The notes under the pieces: generated by a model
What the model was told of the DNA's origin: nothing
The model's input: the letters and a program-made list of their open reading frames with translations, nothing else
The model's database searches: none
Part shown: piece after piece, positions 50,061-58,485 of the stretch
Layout of the letters: each line of letters opens with the position of its first letter
Numbering within the stretch: the first letter of the stretch is position 1
Origin: Arthrobacter sp. StoSoilB19
GTDB taxonomy: Bacteria > Actinomycetota > Actinomycetes > Actinomycetales > Micrococcaceae
NCBI RefSeq assembly: GCF_019977275.1
Contig: NZ_AP024650.1
Span: 3,472,001-3,536,000 of the forward strand
Length of the DNA: 64,000 nt
Reading direction: 5' to 3'
Position numbers and translations under genes: made by a program

Positions 50061-51838
50061 TACTGGTCCTTTTCGGGCCCGGTGGGGCCTGCTGGGGTGG
50101 TGACGGAGCCTGCGGCATTAGCGGCGGAGCCTGCGGCATTAGCGGCGGAGCCTGCGACATTATCGCCCCGCCGGCTGGGAGTTTGCTGGGACTGGCCCGT
50201 GTCTTCGGTGTCTTCCGGCAACTGCCACTCGGCGGAGAACAGTTTCCGGAGCGCTGCCGCCTCGCCCGCGAGGCGGTGGTCCTCGCCGCGGGCCAGGAGT
50301 CCGTATTCCACCATGGTGCGGCCGTCCGCGGCGGTGCCCGTCCGTACCCAGACGCGCCGGCGGTTGACGTAGAGCGAGAGGATCAGGCCGGCCACGGCCA
50401 GCAAAGCGAAGACCAGGGCGTAGACCTGCCCGGGGTTGTGGTGGATGTCCACGCCGATGTACCGCTTCACGCCGTCGAAACTGATGGTGCCCTTGCCGTC
50501 CGGCAGTGTGAAGGTGGAGCCGGGTGCCAGCGTGATGCCGCCGGCCGCGAGGTTCCTGGCGTTGAGCGGCGTCAGGTTCTTGACATCCAGTTCGAAGACG
50601 TTCTGCGGGGCACCGGTGTTCAGGCCCAGGTCCCCGTAGTAGGAGTTCAGGGTCAGCTGGGGGTTGAACAGTTCGGGGTCGGCACTGAACGAAACGTTCT
50701 TGTCCGTCACGAACGCGGTGGGGAGGAAGAAGCCCACGAACCCCAGCTGGTCCGGCTGGGCGTCCGGAACCTTGATCACCACGGACGAGTAGTAGTTATC
50801 GCCCTGCAGCTTGGCCACCACCGGGCCCTGCATGGCCACGTTGCCGGCGCCGTCCCGTACGGTCACCACCGGTGCGTAGCCGTTGCCGGTGAGGTAGATG
50901 CTGGTGCCGCCCAGGGTCACGGGATCGTTGACCTTCAGGATTTCCTGCTTGGCTGGAGCGTCCGGGTTTTCCTTGGTGGTCACCGTGGCGGCGAAGTCGA
51001 TGGGCTGGCCGAACTTGCCCTTGGATTCGCGGTCGAACGTGATGTTGAACTTGTCCAGCTGGAGCGAGTACGGCTGCAGCTGGCTGGACTGGAAGTTGGT
51101 GCCCGGGTTGAACTGGTCGTAGCCCACCAGGGTGTTCACGAACGTGTCGCCTTCCACCAGGATGCGCTGGCCGCTGTAGCCGAACAGGCCGCCTGCGGCC
51201 ACGGCCACCAGCACGCCGATGAGCGAGGTGTGGAAGACGAGGTTGCCCACTTCCTTCAGGAAGCCGCGCTCGGCCCCCAGGGACGGGCGGTTGCCGTCGG
51301 CGTCCCTGACCTCCACCCGGTAGCCGCGCTTCCGCAGCAGTCCGGCCGCACTGTTGATGGCCTCCGACGCCGGGATGCCGGTGCGGGCGGGAATCACCAG
51401 GGTGCCGTATTCCGGCAGCCGGGACAGGCGCTGCGGCGTCCGTGGCGGCTGGGAGCGCATGGCCTTGTAGTGGGCGATGGCACGCGGCACCACGCAGCCG
51501 ATCAGCGAGATGAACAGCAGGAGGTAGATCGCCGAGAACCAGGCCGAGGAGTAGACGTCATAGAGCTGCAGGGAGTCCAGCAGCTTGCCGTAGTCCGGAT
51601 GGTCCTTGATGTACTGGGTCACTACGGCCGGGTTGGCGGGCCGCTGCGGGAACAGGGATCCGGGGACGGCGGCGACGGCGAGGAGCAGCAGCAGGAACAG
51701 CGCGGTGCGCATGCTGGTCAGCTGGGTCCAGGCCCACCGCAGCATGCCCTTGGGGCCCAGGGCCGGAAGGGCGGCCTGGGCTTTTGCCTCCGCTACGGGG
51801 GCGGATTGCTTCTTCTTTACGTTCACACGCTCGCTCAT
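50060..51838 (-). CDS. resB: cytochrome c biogenesis protein ResB
   Basis: A 592-residue ResB protein with four membrane helices: one near TALFLLLLLAVAAVPGSLFP, one near WFSAIYLLLFISLIGC, one near VFHTSLIGVLVAVAAG and one near VYALVFALLAVAGLILSL, with a large outer domain between the third and fourth. It forms the heme lyase with CcsB. The C-terminal tail has a low-complexity GSAANAA repeat made by 21-bp tandem DNA copies. The ATG at 51838 overlaps the ccdA stop by one base. Confidence 0.95.
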   Translation of the reverse strand: MSERVNVKKKQSAPVAEAKAQAALPALGPKGMLRWAWTQLTSMRTALFLLLLLAVAAVPGSLFPQRPANPAVVTQYIKDHPDYGKLLDSLQLYDVYSSAWFSAIYLLLFISLIGCVVPRAIAHYKAMRSQPPRTPQRLSRLPEYGTLVIPARTGIPASEAINSAAGLLRKRGYRVEVRDADGNRPSLGAERGFLKEVGNLVFHTSLIGVLVAVAAGGLFGYSGQRILVEGDTFVNTLVGYDQFNPGTNFQSSQLQPYSLQLDKFNITFDRESKGKFGQPIDFAATVTTKENPDAPAKQEILKVNDPVTLGGTSIYLTGNGYAPVVTVRDGAGNVAMQGPVVAKLQGDNYYSSVVIKVPDAQPDQLGFVGFFLPTAFVTDKNVSFSADPELFNPQLTLNSYYGDLGLNTGAPQNVFELDVKNLTPLNARNLAAGGITLAPGSTFTLPDGKGTISFDGVKRYIGVDIHHNPGQVYALVFALLAVAGLILSLYVNRRRVWVRTGTAADGRTMVEYGLLARGEDHRLAGEAAALRKLFSAEWQLPEDTEDTGQSQQTPSRRGDNVAGSAANAAGSAANAAGSVTTPAGPTGPEKDQ

Positions 51839-52593
51839 CAGATCGGCAACTTCACGTCGGTTTGGAACCAGTACTGCAGCCCGGTCACCCAGGCTCCCCA
51901 TACGCCGGTGGCCATCAGCAGGCCCAGCACCACCAGGATTCCGCCGCCGGTCCGCTGGATGGCAAGGCGGTGCTTGCGGAAGAACGCCATGACGCCCATT
52001 CCGCGGCGCAGGGCCAGCGCGATCAACAGGAACGGAATGCCCAGTCCCAGGCTGTAGACGAATGCCAGGAAGGCGCCCTTGGCGGCCGAGGAGCCGCCGG
52101 AAAGGCTGAGGAGCTGCACGGCCGAGTAGGTGGGGCCGATGCACGGCGCCCAGCCCAGGCCGAAGGTCAGGCCCAGCAGCGGTGCTCCCCAGAGCCCGGC
52201 GGGCGGCTTGGCGTGGATCTTGGCGTCCCGCTGGAGCCAGCTGAAGCCGCCCATGAAGACAATGCCCATGATGATCACCAGGACCCCCAGGAGCTGGGTG
52301 ATCCAGGCATTCTGGCTGCCGGTAATGAGGGTGCCCAACTGACCGAATGCGCCGCCCAGCAGGACGAAGATCACCGAGAAGCCCAGGACGAAGAGCCCGA
52401 TCCCGGCCAGCATCCGGCCGCGCTTCTGCTTTTGCAGGTCCACGCCGCTCAGGCCCGTGACGTAACCCAGGTAGCCAGGAACCAGGGGAAGGACGCAGGG
52501 GGAAAGGAAGGAGACCAGTCCGGCAAGCAGTGCCACCGGAATGGCCAGCAGGATGGAGCCGCTGAGGATGGCTTCGGCGAAGGGGCTGTTCAT
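51838..52593 (-). CDS. ccdA: thiol-disulfide reductant exporter CcdA
   Basis: A 251-residue six-helix DsbD/CcdA membrane protein. The two redox cysteines are in FLSPCVLPLVPGY (helix 1) and LGWAPCIGPTYS (helix 4). It moves reducing power across the membrane to ResA, which keeps apocytochrome c thiols reduced. The ATG at 52593 lies 14 bases after resA, with no gap for another promoter. Confidence 0.95.
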   Translation of the reverse strand: MNSPFAEAILSGSILLAIPVALLAGLVSFLSPCVLPLVPGYLGYVTGLSGVDLQKQKRGRMLAGIGLFVLGFSVIFVLLGGAFGQLGTLITGSQNAWITQLLGVLVIIMGIVFMGGFSWLQRDAKIHAKPPAGLWGAPLLGLTFGLGWAPCIGPTYSAVQLLSLSGGSSAAKGAFLAFVYSLGLGIPFLLIALALRRGMGVMAFFRKHRLAIQRTGGGILVVLGLLMATGVWGAWVTGLQYWFQTDVKLPI

Positions 52594-52607
52594 GGTCCCG
52601 GCCCGCC

Positions 52608-53219
52608 CTACTCGGCCACGGCGGCGGTGATGAGGGCTTTCAGGGTGCCCTTCTCGATCTCGCCGAGGACGCGCGAGGCCACCCGTCCCTGCTTGTCCAG
52701 GACCAGGGTGGTGGGCACGGCGCCGGGCGGTACCAGGCCGGACACGGACAGCAGGACGCTTCCGTCCTTGTCGTCAAAGCTCGGGTAGGTCAGGTTGAAG
52801 GTCTTTTCGAACGCCTCCGCCGTGGGTTTCTCGTCCCGGAGGTTGACGCCGAAGAACTGCACGCCCTGGTCCTTGAACTCCTGGTGCAGCGCTTCCAGGA
52901 GGGGAGCTTCCACGCGGCACGGCGCGCAGGCGGCGAACCAGAAATTCAGGACGCTCACCTTGCCCTTGAAGTCGGCCGGGGTTACCGCAGTGCCGTTGAA
53001 AAGCGCACCCTGGATCTGCACGGCTTCCTTGCGGTCCCCGGCGGCGAACTCTGTCACGGAGCCGTCGCCGGCCACATAGTTCTTGTTGTCCCCTGCCTTG
53101 GCCTGCTTGGCCAGCGCATCCTCCTGGGCACAGCCGGAGAGGCCCAGGGTCAGTGCGGTCAGGGCCATGCCGCCGGCGGCGAGCATGCTGCGGCGGGAGG
53201 GGAGGTTGTTGTTGCTCAC
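52608..53219 (-). CDS. resA: thioredoxin-like lipoprotein ResA/TlpA
   Basis: A 203-residue exported thioredoxin-fold protein. The signal sequence ends in the lipobox LSGC (Cys about 29), so it is membrane-tethered. The active site is NFWFAACAPCRVEAP (CAPC, about 98-101), and the cis-Pro is in AVPTTLV. It reduces heme-binding cysteines of apocytochrome c. The GTG at 53219 lies two bases before the upstream phosphatase gene's stop region, with GGAGCC as weak ribosome binding site. Confidence 0.92.
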   Translation of the reverse strand: MSNNNLPSRRSMLAAGGMALTALTLGLSGCAQEDALAKQAKAGDNKNYVAGDGSVTEFAAGDRKEAVQIQGALFNGTAVTPADFKGKVSVLNFWFAACAPCRVEAPLLEALHQEFKDQGVQFFGVNLRDEKPTAEAFEKTFNLTYPSFDDKDGSVLLSVSGLVPPGAVPTTLVLDKQGRVASRVLGEIEKGTLKALITAAVAE

Positions 53220-53221
53220 TT

Positions 53222-53902
53222 CTAGGCTCCAGGGGTGCTGGCGGCACCGGGAAGAAGGGACGCCGCGGGTTCGCTGTACTCGACCCGCAAAAGCGAGCCG
53301 TCGTCGTCGAACACCAGGGACGTGACGGACGTCAGGGTGCACTCGCGCTTGCGTGGGTCGTGCCACAGGGGCCGGCCTTCGGCGCTGAGCCGGGCAGCCC
53401 AGATCGGCAGTTGGTGGCTCACCAGGATCGCCTCGGGCCCGTGGGCACCGAAGTCGCCGGCAGCAAGTTCGATGGCCCGCAGCCGGGCGTCCTGCGCCGC
53501 GGCCGCCACCCTCGCGGCCTGCTCCTTGTACGGTTCGCCCCAGGAGGGGCGCAGCGGGTTGACCAGGTGCGGCCAGTGCCTGGGCCGGCGGAGTTCGGCC
53601 TTGGTGACCTTCATGCCCTCAAAGTAGTTTTCCGCTTCGATGATCCGCTCGTCGGTGTGGACCTGCAGCTGCAGGGCTTCCGACGTCGGCCGCGCCGTTT
53701 CCTGCGCGCGGTCCAGTGGGGAGGCGGCCAGGTAGGTGATGCGGGCGCCGCGTTCGGCGCGCTGCCGGAAGTATTCGGCTAGCGTCCGGGCCATCTCCTG
53801 CCCCAGTTCGGAGAGGTGGAATTCGGGAAGCCGCCCATAGAGAACGCCCTCGGGGTTATGGACCTCGCCGTGGCGGAGCAGATGGACAGTGGCTTGGGGC
53901 AT
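53222..53902 (-). CDS. histidine phosphatase family protein
   Basis: A 226-residue phosphoglycerate-mutase-like phosphatase. LLRHGEV (about 8-14) carries the phosphorylated His, SPLDRAQETA the second Arg, and VSHQLPIW the second His. The substrate is unknown; some members cleave small phosphate esters. First gene of the cytochrome c maturation operon, an arrangement often seen in actinobacteria, but a role in heme or cytochrome biogenesis is not established. Start 53902. Confidence 0.88.
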   Translation of the reverse strand: MPQATVHLLRHGEVHNPEGVLYGRLPEFHLSELGQEMARTLAEYFRQRAERGARITYLAASPLDRAQETARPTSEALQLQVHTDERIIEAENYFEGMKVTKAELRRPRHWPHLVNPLRPSWGEPYKEQAARVAAAAQDARLRAIELAAGDFGAHGPEAILVSHQLPIWAARLSAEGRPLWHDPRKRECTLTSVTSLVFDDDGSLLRVEYSEPAASLLPGAASTPGA

Positions 53903-54008
53903 GTTTACCAGTTTCTCAAAGATGGCGTGCGATCCGAAATCTCGGGCCGCTCCTTCTACAAAGAGTAGAACTTAAGTTTTTGAAGAAATGTTCCGTGGAC
54001 GGGAACAA

Positions 54009-54061
54009 AACATGCAAATGCATGTTTATACTGGATGCAGCAAGTTAGTTGAGGCTTCAAC
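54009..54061. promoter_or_regulatory. two palindromes upstream of yceI
   Basis: AACATGCA-AA-TGCATGTT (54009-54026, perfect 8+2+8) and GTTGA-GGCT-TCAAC (54048-54061, perfect 5+4+5) lie 110 and 57 bases before yceI in an A/T-richer promoter region. YceI genes in related bacteria often sit with a MarR regulator; none is nearby here. Confidence 0.5.
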
Positions 54062-54117
54062 AGATGAAGGTTCAACGGCAGGACCTCAGTACATACACCT
54101 TTACAAGGAGCAACATC

Positions 54118-54666
54118 ATGGCACTTCCCGCAGACGTCACCACCGGCACCTGGACCCTGGACAACTCCCACAGCGAGATCGGCTTCACTGTCCGGCACGC
54201 CGGCATCAGCAAGGTCCGCGGCCAGTTCAAAGAGGCCGCCGCCACGCTGGACCTGGGCCAGGATGTGGCTGAGTCCAGGATCAACGCCACCATCCAGACC
54301 GCCAGCTTCGACTCCGGCGACGCCAACCGCGACGGCCACGTCAAGGGCGAGGACTTCTTCGATGTGGAGAAGTTTCCCGAGATCTCCTTCGTATCCAACG
54401 GCCTGGTGGCCAAGGGCAACAGCTACGAGCTCACCGGCGACCTGACCATCAAGGGTGTCACCCGCCCGGTGACCCTGGAAACCGAATTCAACGGTGTTGC
54501 CGTTGATCCGTTCGGCAACACCCGCGCCGGCGTCTCCGCCGAGACCACCATCAGCCGCAAGGACTTCGGCCTCACCTGGAACGCCGTCCTGGAAGCCGGC
54601 GGCGTGCTGGTCAGCGACAAGGTTGCCATCAACCTTGAACTCGCCTTCATCGCCCCCGCAGCGTAG
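54118..54666 (+). CDS. yceI: YceI family lipocalin-like protein
   Basis: A 182-residue YceI protein without a signal peptide, so cytoplasmic. TWTLDNSHSEIGFTVRHAGI, VKGEDFFDVEKFPEISFVS and LTGDLTIKGVTRPVTLE are the family signatures; the fold is a beta-barrel that binds long isoprenoids. Here it may store or carry polyprenyl compounds or react to stress. The ATG at 54118 has AAGGAG eight bases upstream. Followed by a strong terminator. Confidence 0.94.
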   Translation: MALPADVTTGTWTLDNSHSEIGFTVRHAGISKVRGQFKEAAATLDLGQDVAESRINATIQTASFDSGDANRDGHVKGEDFFDVEKFPEISFVSNGLVAKGNSYELTGDLTIKGVTRPVTLETEFNGVAVDPFGNTRAGVSAETTISRKDFGLTWNAVLEAGGVLVSDKVAINLELAFIAPAA

Positions 54667-54684
54667 TTCCGCCCGCCAGGGCAC

Positions 54685-54723
54685 AACCCCGGCGCCAGGC
54701 CTCCCCGGCCTGGCGCCGGGGTT
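54685..54723 (+). terminator. terminator of yceI
   Basis: A perfect 17-bp stem (AACCCCGGCGCCAGGCC with its reverse complement) and a 5-nt loop, 19 bases after the yceI stop; the T-run is short. Confidence 0.85.
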
Positions 54724-54874
54724 CCCTGTTTAACGGCAACCACCTGCGCCAATACCCGCTGAATCACCCACAACGCCGCCCGCCGGGGGTACGGTGGACT
54801 TAAGCCATGCTGGGGGAAGGCAGAGGACTGATTCCCGGCAGCCTACCCGGATCCCGACCTGCAGAAGGAACGCC

Positions 54875-55726
54875 ATGAGTACTCCTCCCGTCCCGCCCCC
54901 GTCGCCCCAAGACCCCAGCAACGACCAGCCGGGGCATGAACAGGCCGGCAGCCCCCAGTCCGGAGACCAGCAGCAGCCCCGCTACGGGCAGAATGCGCCG
55001 CAGTATGGCCAGAACGCCCCGCAATATGGGCAGAACGCGCCCCAGTACGGCCAGAACCAGCCGCCGGCAGCGCCGCAGTACGGCCAAAACCAGCCCCAGT
55101 ACGGCCAGAATGCGCCGCAGGCCCCGGGCTACGGCCAGAACCCGCCGCAGTATGGCGCCCAGTTCGGGCAGAATGCACCACAGTACGGCCAGCCGCCCTA
55201 CGGGCAGTCCCCCTACGGCCAGTACCCGTCGGAGCAGCCGCAGCCGGCCGGAGGCAACGGCGTCCCGCAGCTGGTGAACATCTCGTTCTGGCTGTTGATC
55301 GCGTCGGCAGTGATCTTCGTGATCTCCCTGCTGACCGGGCTGACGCAGCTGGATGATCCGGTGTTCCGGCGGACATTCGAGGACCAGATGGCGGCCGGAG
55401 GCGCCAGTGGAGTCACCTATGACGACATTAAGGGGGTCATCGCCGGCACCCTGGTGGTGTTCGCGATCATTGGCGTGGCCCTCTACCTGCTGGTGGCCTT
55501 CTTCGTCCGAAAGGGCAAGAACTGGGCCCGCATCCTGGGAACGGTCTTCGCTGCACTGTCCGTCTTCGGACTCTTTGGTCCCCCCAGCTTTGCCACCATC
55601 GGAACGCTCCTGGGAATTGCGGCCATCGTGCTGCTCTACCTTCCGGCAGCCGCCCCGTACTTCCGGAAGCAGCAGCCTTTCGCCAACCCCTATTCGGGCG
55701 GCTTCGGCAACCCCTACGGGCGGTAG
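54875..55726 (+). CDS. membrane protein with PQYGQN repeats
   Basis: A 283-residue protein. The first half (about 1-130) is Pro/Gln/Tyr/Gly/Asn-rich with about ten PQYGQN(A/P) units; the second half has four predicted helices (about 136-158, 190-215, 222-240, 245-265) like DUF4064/DUF4190-type tetraspan proteins, then a short YSGGFGNPYG tail. No catalytic motif. The ATG at 54875 follows AGAAGGAA. The repeat part is probably a disordered cytoplasmic region able to self-associate. Function unknown. Confidence 0.8.
   Translation: MSTPPVPPPSPQDPSNDQPGHEQAGSPQSGDQQQPRYGQNAPQYGQNAPQYGQNAPQYGQNQPPAAPQYGQNQPQYGQNAPQAPGYGQNPPQYGAQFGQNAPQYGQPPYGQSPYGQYPSEQPQPAGGNGVPQLVNISFWLLIASAVIFVISLLTGLTQLDDPVFRRTFEDQMAAGGASGVTYDDIKGVIAGTLVVFAIIGVALYLLVAFFVRKGKNWARILGTVFAALSVFGLFGPPSFATIGTLLGIAAIVLLYLPAAAPYFRKQQPFANPYSGGFGNPYGR
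54981..55227 (+). repeat. tandem PQYGQN-coding repeats
   Basis: About ten imperfect 18-bp units of the type CAGTACGGCCAGAACGCC within the membrane protein gene; spacing varies where Pro/Ala-rich inserts occur. Multiple synonymous codon differences show the repeat is not a very recent expansion. Confidence 0.8.
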
Positions 55727-55752
55727 CCACTCCGCCCGCTGACACTGCACGC

Positions 55753-55783
55753 GGCCCGGGATGCATCATTCGCATCCCGGGCC
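55753..55783. terminator. bidirectional terminator before rex
   Basis: Perfect 12-bp stem GGCCCGGGATGC/GCATCCCGGGCC with a 7-nt loop, between the convergent repeat-protein and rex genes. Confidence 0.78.
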
Positions 55784-55839
55784 ACCTGCTTTAACGGGTC
55801 CGCCAAGACTTGGGCCGGGGGAAAACTTCCAGGGAAACC

Positions 55840-56544
55840 CTAGGCCGTCTGCCCGGGCGTCTGGGCCCGCTGGGCGTGGTAGGCCAGGATCTGGAGTTCA
55901 GTGGCCATGTCCACCTTGCGAAGATTGACCCCTTCGGGAACCTGCAGCATCACGGGTGCAAAGCTCAGCACGCTGCGCACGCCTGCCGCCACCACACGGT
56001 CGCAAACGCCCTGCGCGACGGCCGCGGGAAGGGCCAGGACCACCATGTTGGCCCCGGTGCGGTGCAGGACGGTCTCCAGGTCTGCCACGTCGCTGACGCG
56101 CAGCCATCCCACCTCGTTGCCCACCACCATCTGGTCTGCGTCGAAGATGGCCACCACATCGAACCCGCGCGACTCAAAGCCGCCGTAGCGTGCCAGCGCC
56201 TTGCCCAAGTTGCCGGCGCCCACAATGGCCACTTTCCAGTCGTGGGTCAGTCCGAGCGCGGCGGCGATGTGGCGGCTGAGGTACTGCACCTCATAACCGA
56301 CGCCCCTGGTGCCATAGGACCCCACATGGGACAGGTCCTTGCGGAGGGTTGAAGAACTGACGCCGGAGGCTTCTGCCAGGGATTCGGAGGAAACGCGCTC
56401 CACGCCCTCGGACAGCAATGTGTTCAGGGCACGGAGGTAGATGGTGAGCCGGGCCACGGCGGCAGGAGGTATCTGCTTGGTCAGTGCGCCCGTGGCATCC
56501 GGAAGGTCCGGGACAGACTGGGGCGAAGAACCCAGGGATGTCAC
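55840..56544 (-). CDS. rex: redox-sensing transcriptional repressor Rex
   Basis: A 234-residue Rex protein. The N-terminal winged helix has VARLTIYLRALNTLL and SSSTLRKDLSHVGSYG; the Rossmann domain has VAIVGAGNLGKALARYGGF (about 105-123) for NADH binding. Rex represses respiration and fermentation genes when NADH is low. The GTG at 56544 is preferred because GGGAGG lies five bases upstream; a GTG 11 codons earlier is the alternative. Followed in similar genomes by heme genes; here the glutaredoxin-like gene lies upstream on the same strand. No Rex operator is seen before it. Confidence 0.94.
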   Translation of the reverse strand: MTSLGSSPQSVPDLPDATGALTKQIPPAAVARLTIYLRALNTLLSEGVERVSSESLAEASGVSSSTLRKDLSHVGSYGTRGVGYEVQYLSRHIAAALGLTHDWKVAIVGAGNLGKALARYGGFESRGFDVVAIFDADQMVVGNEVGWLRVSDVADLETVLHRTGANMVVLALPAAVAQGVCDRVVAAGVRSVLSFAPVMLQVPEGVNLRKVDMATELQILAYHAQRAQTPGQTA

Positions 56545-56637
56545 CCGCACCTCCCTTGCGTCGCGTTGTGAGTCCACTCTAGGTCCCTGCCGCTCATGCC
56601 TTCAAAACCAGGACCATCAGAAACTGCCGCCACTGCC

Positions 56638-56892
56638 CTACCGGCCCATGGCGCGCTGCAGCACGCGTGCCAGCCGGACCTCGTCGATCTTCCAGAAGTC
56701 GCGCTGCACGCCGTCCACCAGGACCACCGGGATCTCTTCGGCGTAGCGCTCCCGCAGTTCAGGCTGGTTGTCCACCAGCTCTTCGCTCCAGGTAAGGCCC
56801 AAAGAGGCAGTGACCCGGCCGACGGCGTCGCGCGCCTCCTCACAAAGGTGGCAGTCAGCTTTGGTGACCAGGACGACGCGGGGTGTAGCCAT
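56638..56892 (-). CDS. glutaredoxin-like thioredoxin-fold protein
   Basis: An 84-residue protein with the redox motif DCHLCEEA (CxxC about 14-17) and the cis-Pro segment EEIPVVLVDG, matching the glutaredoxin-like C5orf63/YruB family. It probably reduces disulfides or glutathione-like mixed disulfides. It ends about 60 bases before rex on the same strand, an order (glutaredoxin then rex) usual in actinobacteria. No strong ribosome binding site is visible. Confidence 0.87.
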   Translation of the reverse strand: MATPRVVLVTKADCHLCEEARDAVGRVTASLGLTWSEELVDNQPELRERYAEEIPVVLVDGVQRDFWKIDEVRLARVLQRAMGR

Positions 56893-56970
56893 GGCTTAAC
56901 GGTATCGCCGTTCCCGGCGTGAGGCTGACGCCGACGGCGGCGGGCCAGTGGATTGACTAGACTCAACTCC

Positions 56971-57789
56971 ATGCCCCAGGAGAAATACGTCGCCGTAGTC
57001 ACACGGCCGGTTGCTGCGCCGCAGCCCGGCGAGGCGGCGTTCTTCGATGTGGACAACACCCTGATGCGGGGTGCCAGCCTGTTCCATGTGGCCCGCAAGA
57101 TGCACCAGCGGGGAGCCTTCACCCTGAGGCAGGCGGCGGGTATGGCCTGGAAGCAGTTCAAGTTTGTGGCCCGCGGCGAGAACATGGACGATGTCCATGC
57201 CGTCCGGGACTCGGCCCTGACCCTGGCCGTGGGCATCAGTGTGGATGACATCAAGGCGCTGGGCGAAGAAGTCTATGACGAGATGATCGCGTCCCGGATC
57301 TGGCCCGGCACCAAAGCGCTGGCGCAACAGCACCTGAGGGTGGGCCGCCGCGTCTGGCTGGTGACAGCCACCCCCATCGAAGTGGCCACCGTAATCTCCA
57401 CCCGGCTGGGACTGACCGGAGCCCTGGGGACCGTGGGCGAGGTCTCGGACGGCCTGTACACCGGGCGGCTGGTGGGAGACATCCTGCACGGCTCGGCCAA
57501 GGCCGTGGCCGTGCAGGCCATCGCCGACGATGAGGGCCTGGACCTCAAGCGCTGCTGGGCCTACAGCGACTCCTACAACGACGTCCCGCTGCTGTCGCTG
57601 GTGGGCCATCCGGTGGCCATCAATCCGGACGCCAGGCTGCGCCGCCACGCCCGCGACCGCAACTGGCCGGTTTACGATTTCCGCGCAGGCCGCCGTGCCG
57701 CGACATTGGGACTCAAGGCGGCCACCTTCGGCGGGGCCATCTACGGCCTCTGGAAGGGCTTCGCCCGCATCCGCGGCCCGCGGGCATAA
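56971..57789 (+). CDS. HAD-superfamily IB phosphatase (SerB-like)
   Basis: A 272-residue HAD hydrolase of subfamily IB. Motif I FFDVDNTLMRG (nucleophile Asp about 27), motif II VTATP, motif IV YSDSYNDVPLL. The IB type covers phosphoserine phosphatase-like and acyl-phosphate or lipid phosphatases; the C-terminal RRAATLGLKAATFGGAIYGL tail is typical of the actinobacterial proteins next to glutaredoxin/rex. Substrate unknown. The ATG at 56971 is seven bases after TAGACT and lacks a ribosome binding site, so it is probably leaderless. Confidence 0.88.
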   Translation: MPQEKYVAVVTRPVAAPQPGEAAFFDVDNTLMRGASLFHVARKMHQRGAFTLRQAAGMAWKQFKFVARGENMDDVHAVRDSALTLAVGISVDDIKALGEEVYDEMIASRIWPGTKALAQQHLRVGRRVWLVTATPIEVATVISTRLGLTGALGTVGEVSDGLYTGRLVGDILHGSAKAVAVQAIADDEGLDLKRCWAYSDSYNDVPLLSLVGHPVAINPDARLRRHARDRNWPVYDFRAGRRAATLGLKAATFGGAIYGLWKGFARIRGPRA

Positions 57790-57813
57790 TTCTTACCTCT
57801 TGCCGGGTTAAAC

Positions 57814-57849
57814 GAAATGCCCGCCACCTTGGAAGGCGACGGGCATTTC
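57814..57849. terminator. terminator between HAD and bS22 genes
   Basis: Imperfect 15-bp hairpin GAAATGCCCG...CGGGCATTTC in the gap between the convergent HAD and bS22 genes. Confidence 0.65.
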
Positions 57850-57868
57850 CACGCTGCTTGAAGTATCG

Positions 57869-57967
57869 CTACTTCTTGTTGCGGCGCTGGTGACGGGTCT
57901 TGCGAAGCAGCTTGCGGTGCTTCTTCTTGGCCATACGCTTGCGACGCTTCTTAATAACTGAACCCAC
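57869..57967 (-). CDS. small ribosomal protein bS22 (AURKAIP1/COX24 type)
   Basis: A 32-residue, extremely basic peptide: MGSVIKKRRKRMAKKKHRK followed by LLRKTRHQRRNKK. It matches the mycobacterial 30S protein bS22 almost residue for residue. The GTG at 57967 has AAGGAAC four bases upstream. It follows the HTH protein gene on the same strand, the same order as Rv0500A-Rv0500B in Mycobacterium tuberculosis. Confidence 0.93.
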   Translation of the reverse strand: MGSVIKKRRKRMAKKKHRKLLRKTRHQRRNKK

Positions 57968-58118
57968 GAAAGTTCCTTACAAACTAGATGCAGTACCTGT
58001 CTGATGGAGAATGTCCGTGGACAAAGCTACGAACTGAACAACTGACAGATTCTTACAATGACGTAAAACGTTCCTTAACAGGGTACCGCTTATCGGGAGC
58101 CGCTCAGGACAGGCAGCC

Positions 58119-58331
58119 TCAGGCGGTTTCGGTGTGGCCTTCCACGACAGCACCCCTGAGGTACTGTTCGACGGCGTTTTCGGGGACCCGGTAGGAGCGG
58201 CCGAAGCGCACCGCCGGCATTTCGCCGGAGTGGACCAGCCGGTAAACAGTCATTTTGGAGACCCGCATGACCTCGGCTACTTCAGCCACGGTCAGGAACT
58301 TCGCGTTGGAGAAGTTCTGTTCTGCCGACAT
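58119..58331 (-). CDS. excisionase-like helix-turn-helix protein
   Basis: A 70-residue single-domain MerR-like/excisionase DNA-binding protein: FLTVAEVAEVMRVSKMTVYR then LVHSGEMPAVRFGRSYRVPE. It closely resembles the mycobacterial Rv0500A protein, with the next gene being bS22, so the pair is conserved across actinobacteria. The ATG at 58331 has AGGGAA upstream. Its target genes are unknown. The 151-bp gap to bS22 is A/T-richer and holds nothing I can name. Confidence 0.88.
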   Translation of the reverse strand: MSAEQNFSNAKFLTVAEVAEVMRVSKMTVYRLVHSGEMPAVRFGRSYRVPENAVEQYLRGAVVEGHTETA

Positions 58332-58485
58332 TTCCCTATTTTCCTTTGCTGACGGATGGACAACAGTGACCCCAGGTACGTGCCAATGCGGTGTTACGAT
58401 GCTGAGCCATCCACCAACCACCTAAAAAGATACTCTAGATGTTCATGTGGCAGATGTGAAAGTAGTGCTTCCCCTATTTCAGCCC

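Noticed and set aside
56545..56637. Rex operator (TTGTGAA-N6-TTCACAA) before rex
   Set aside because: Only a single TTGTGAG half is present at 56565-56572, with no matching second half.
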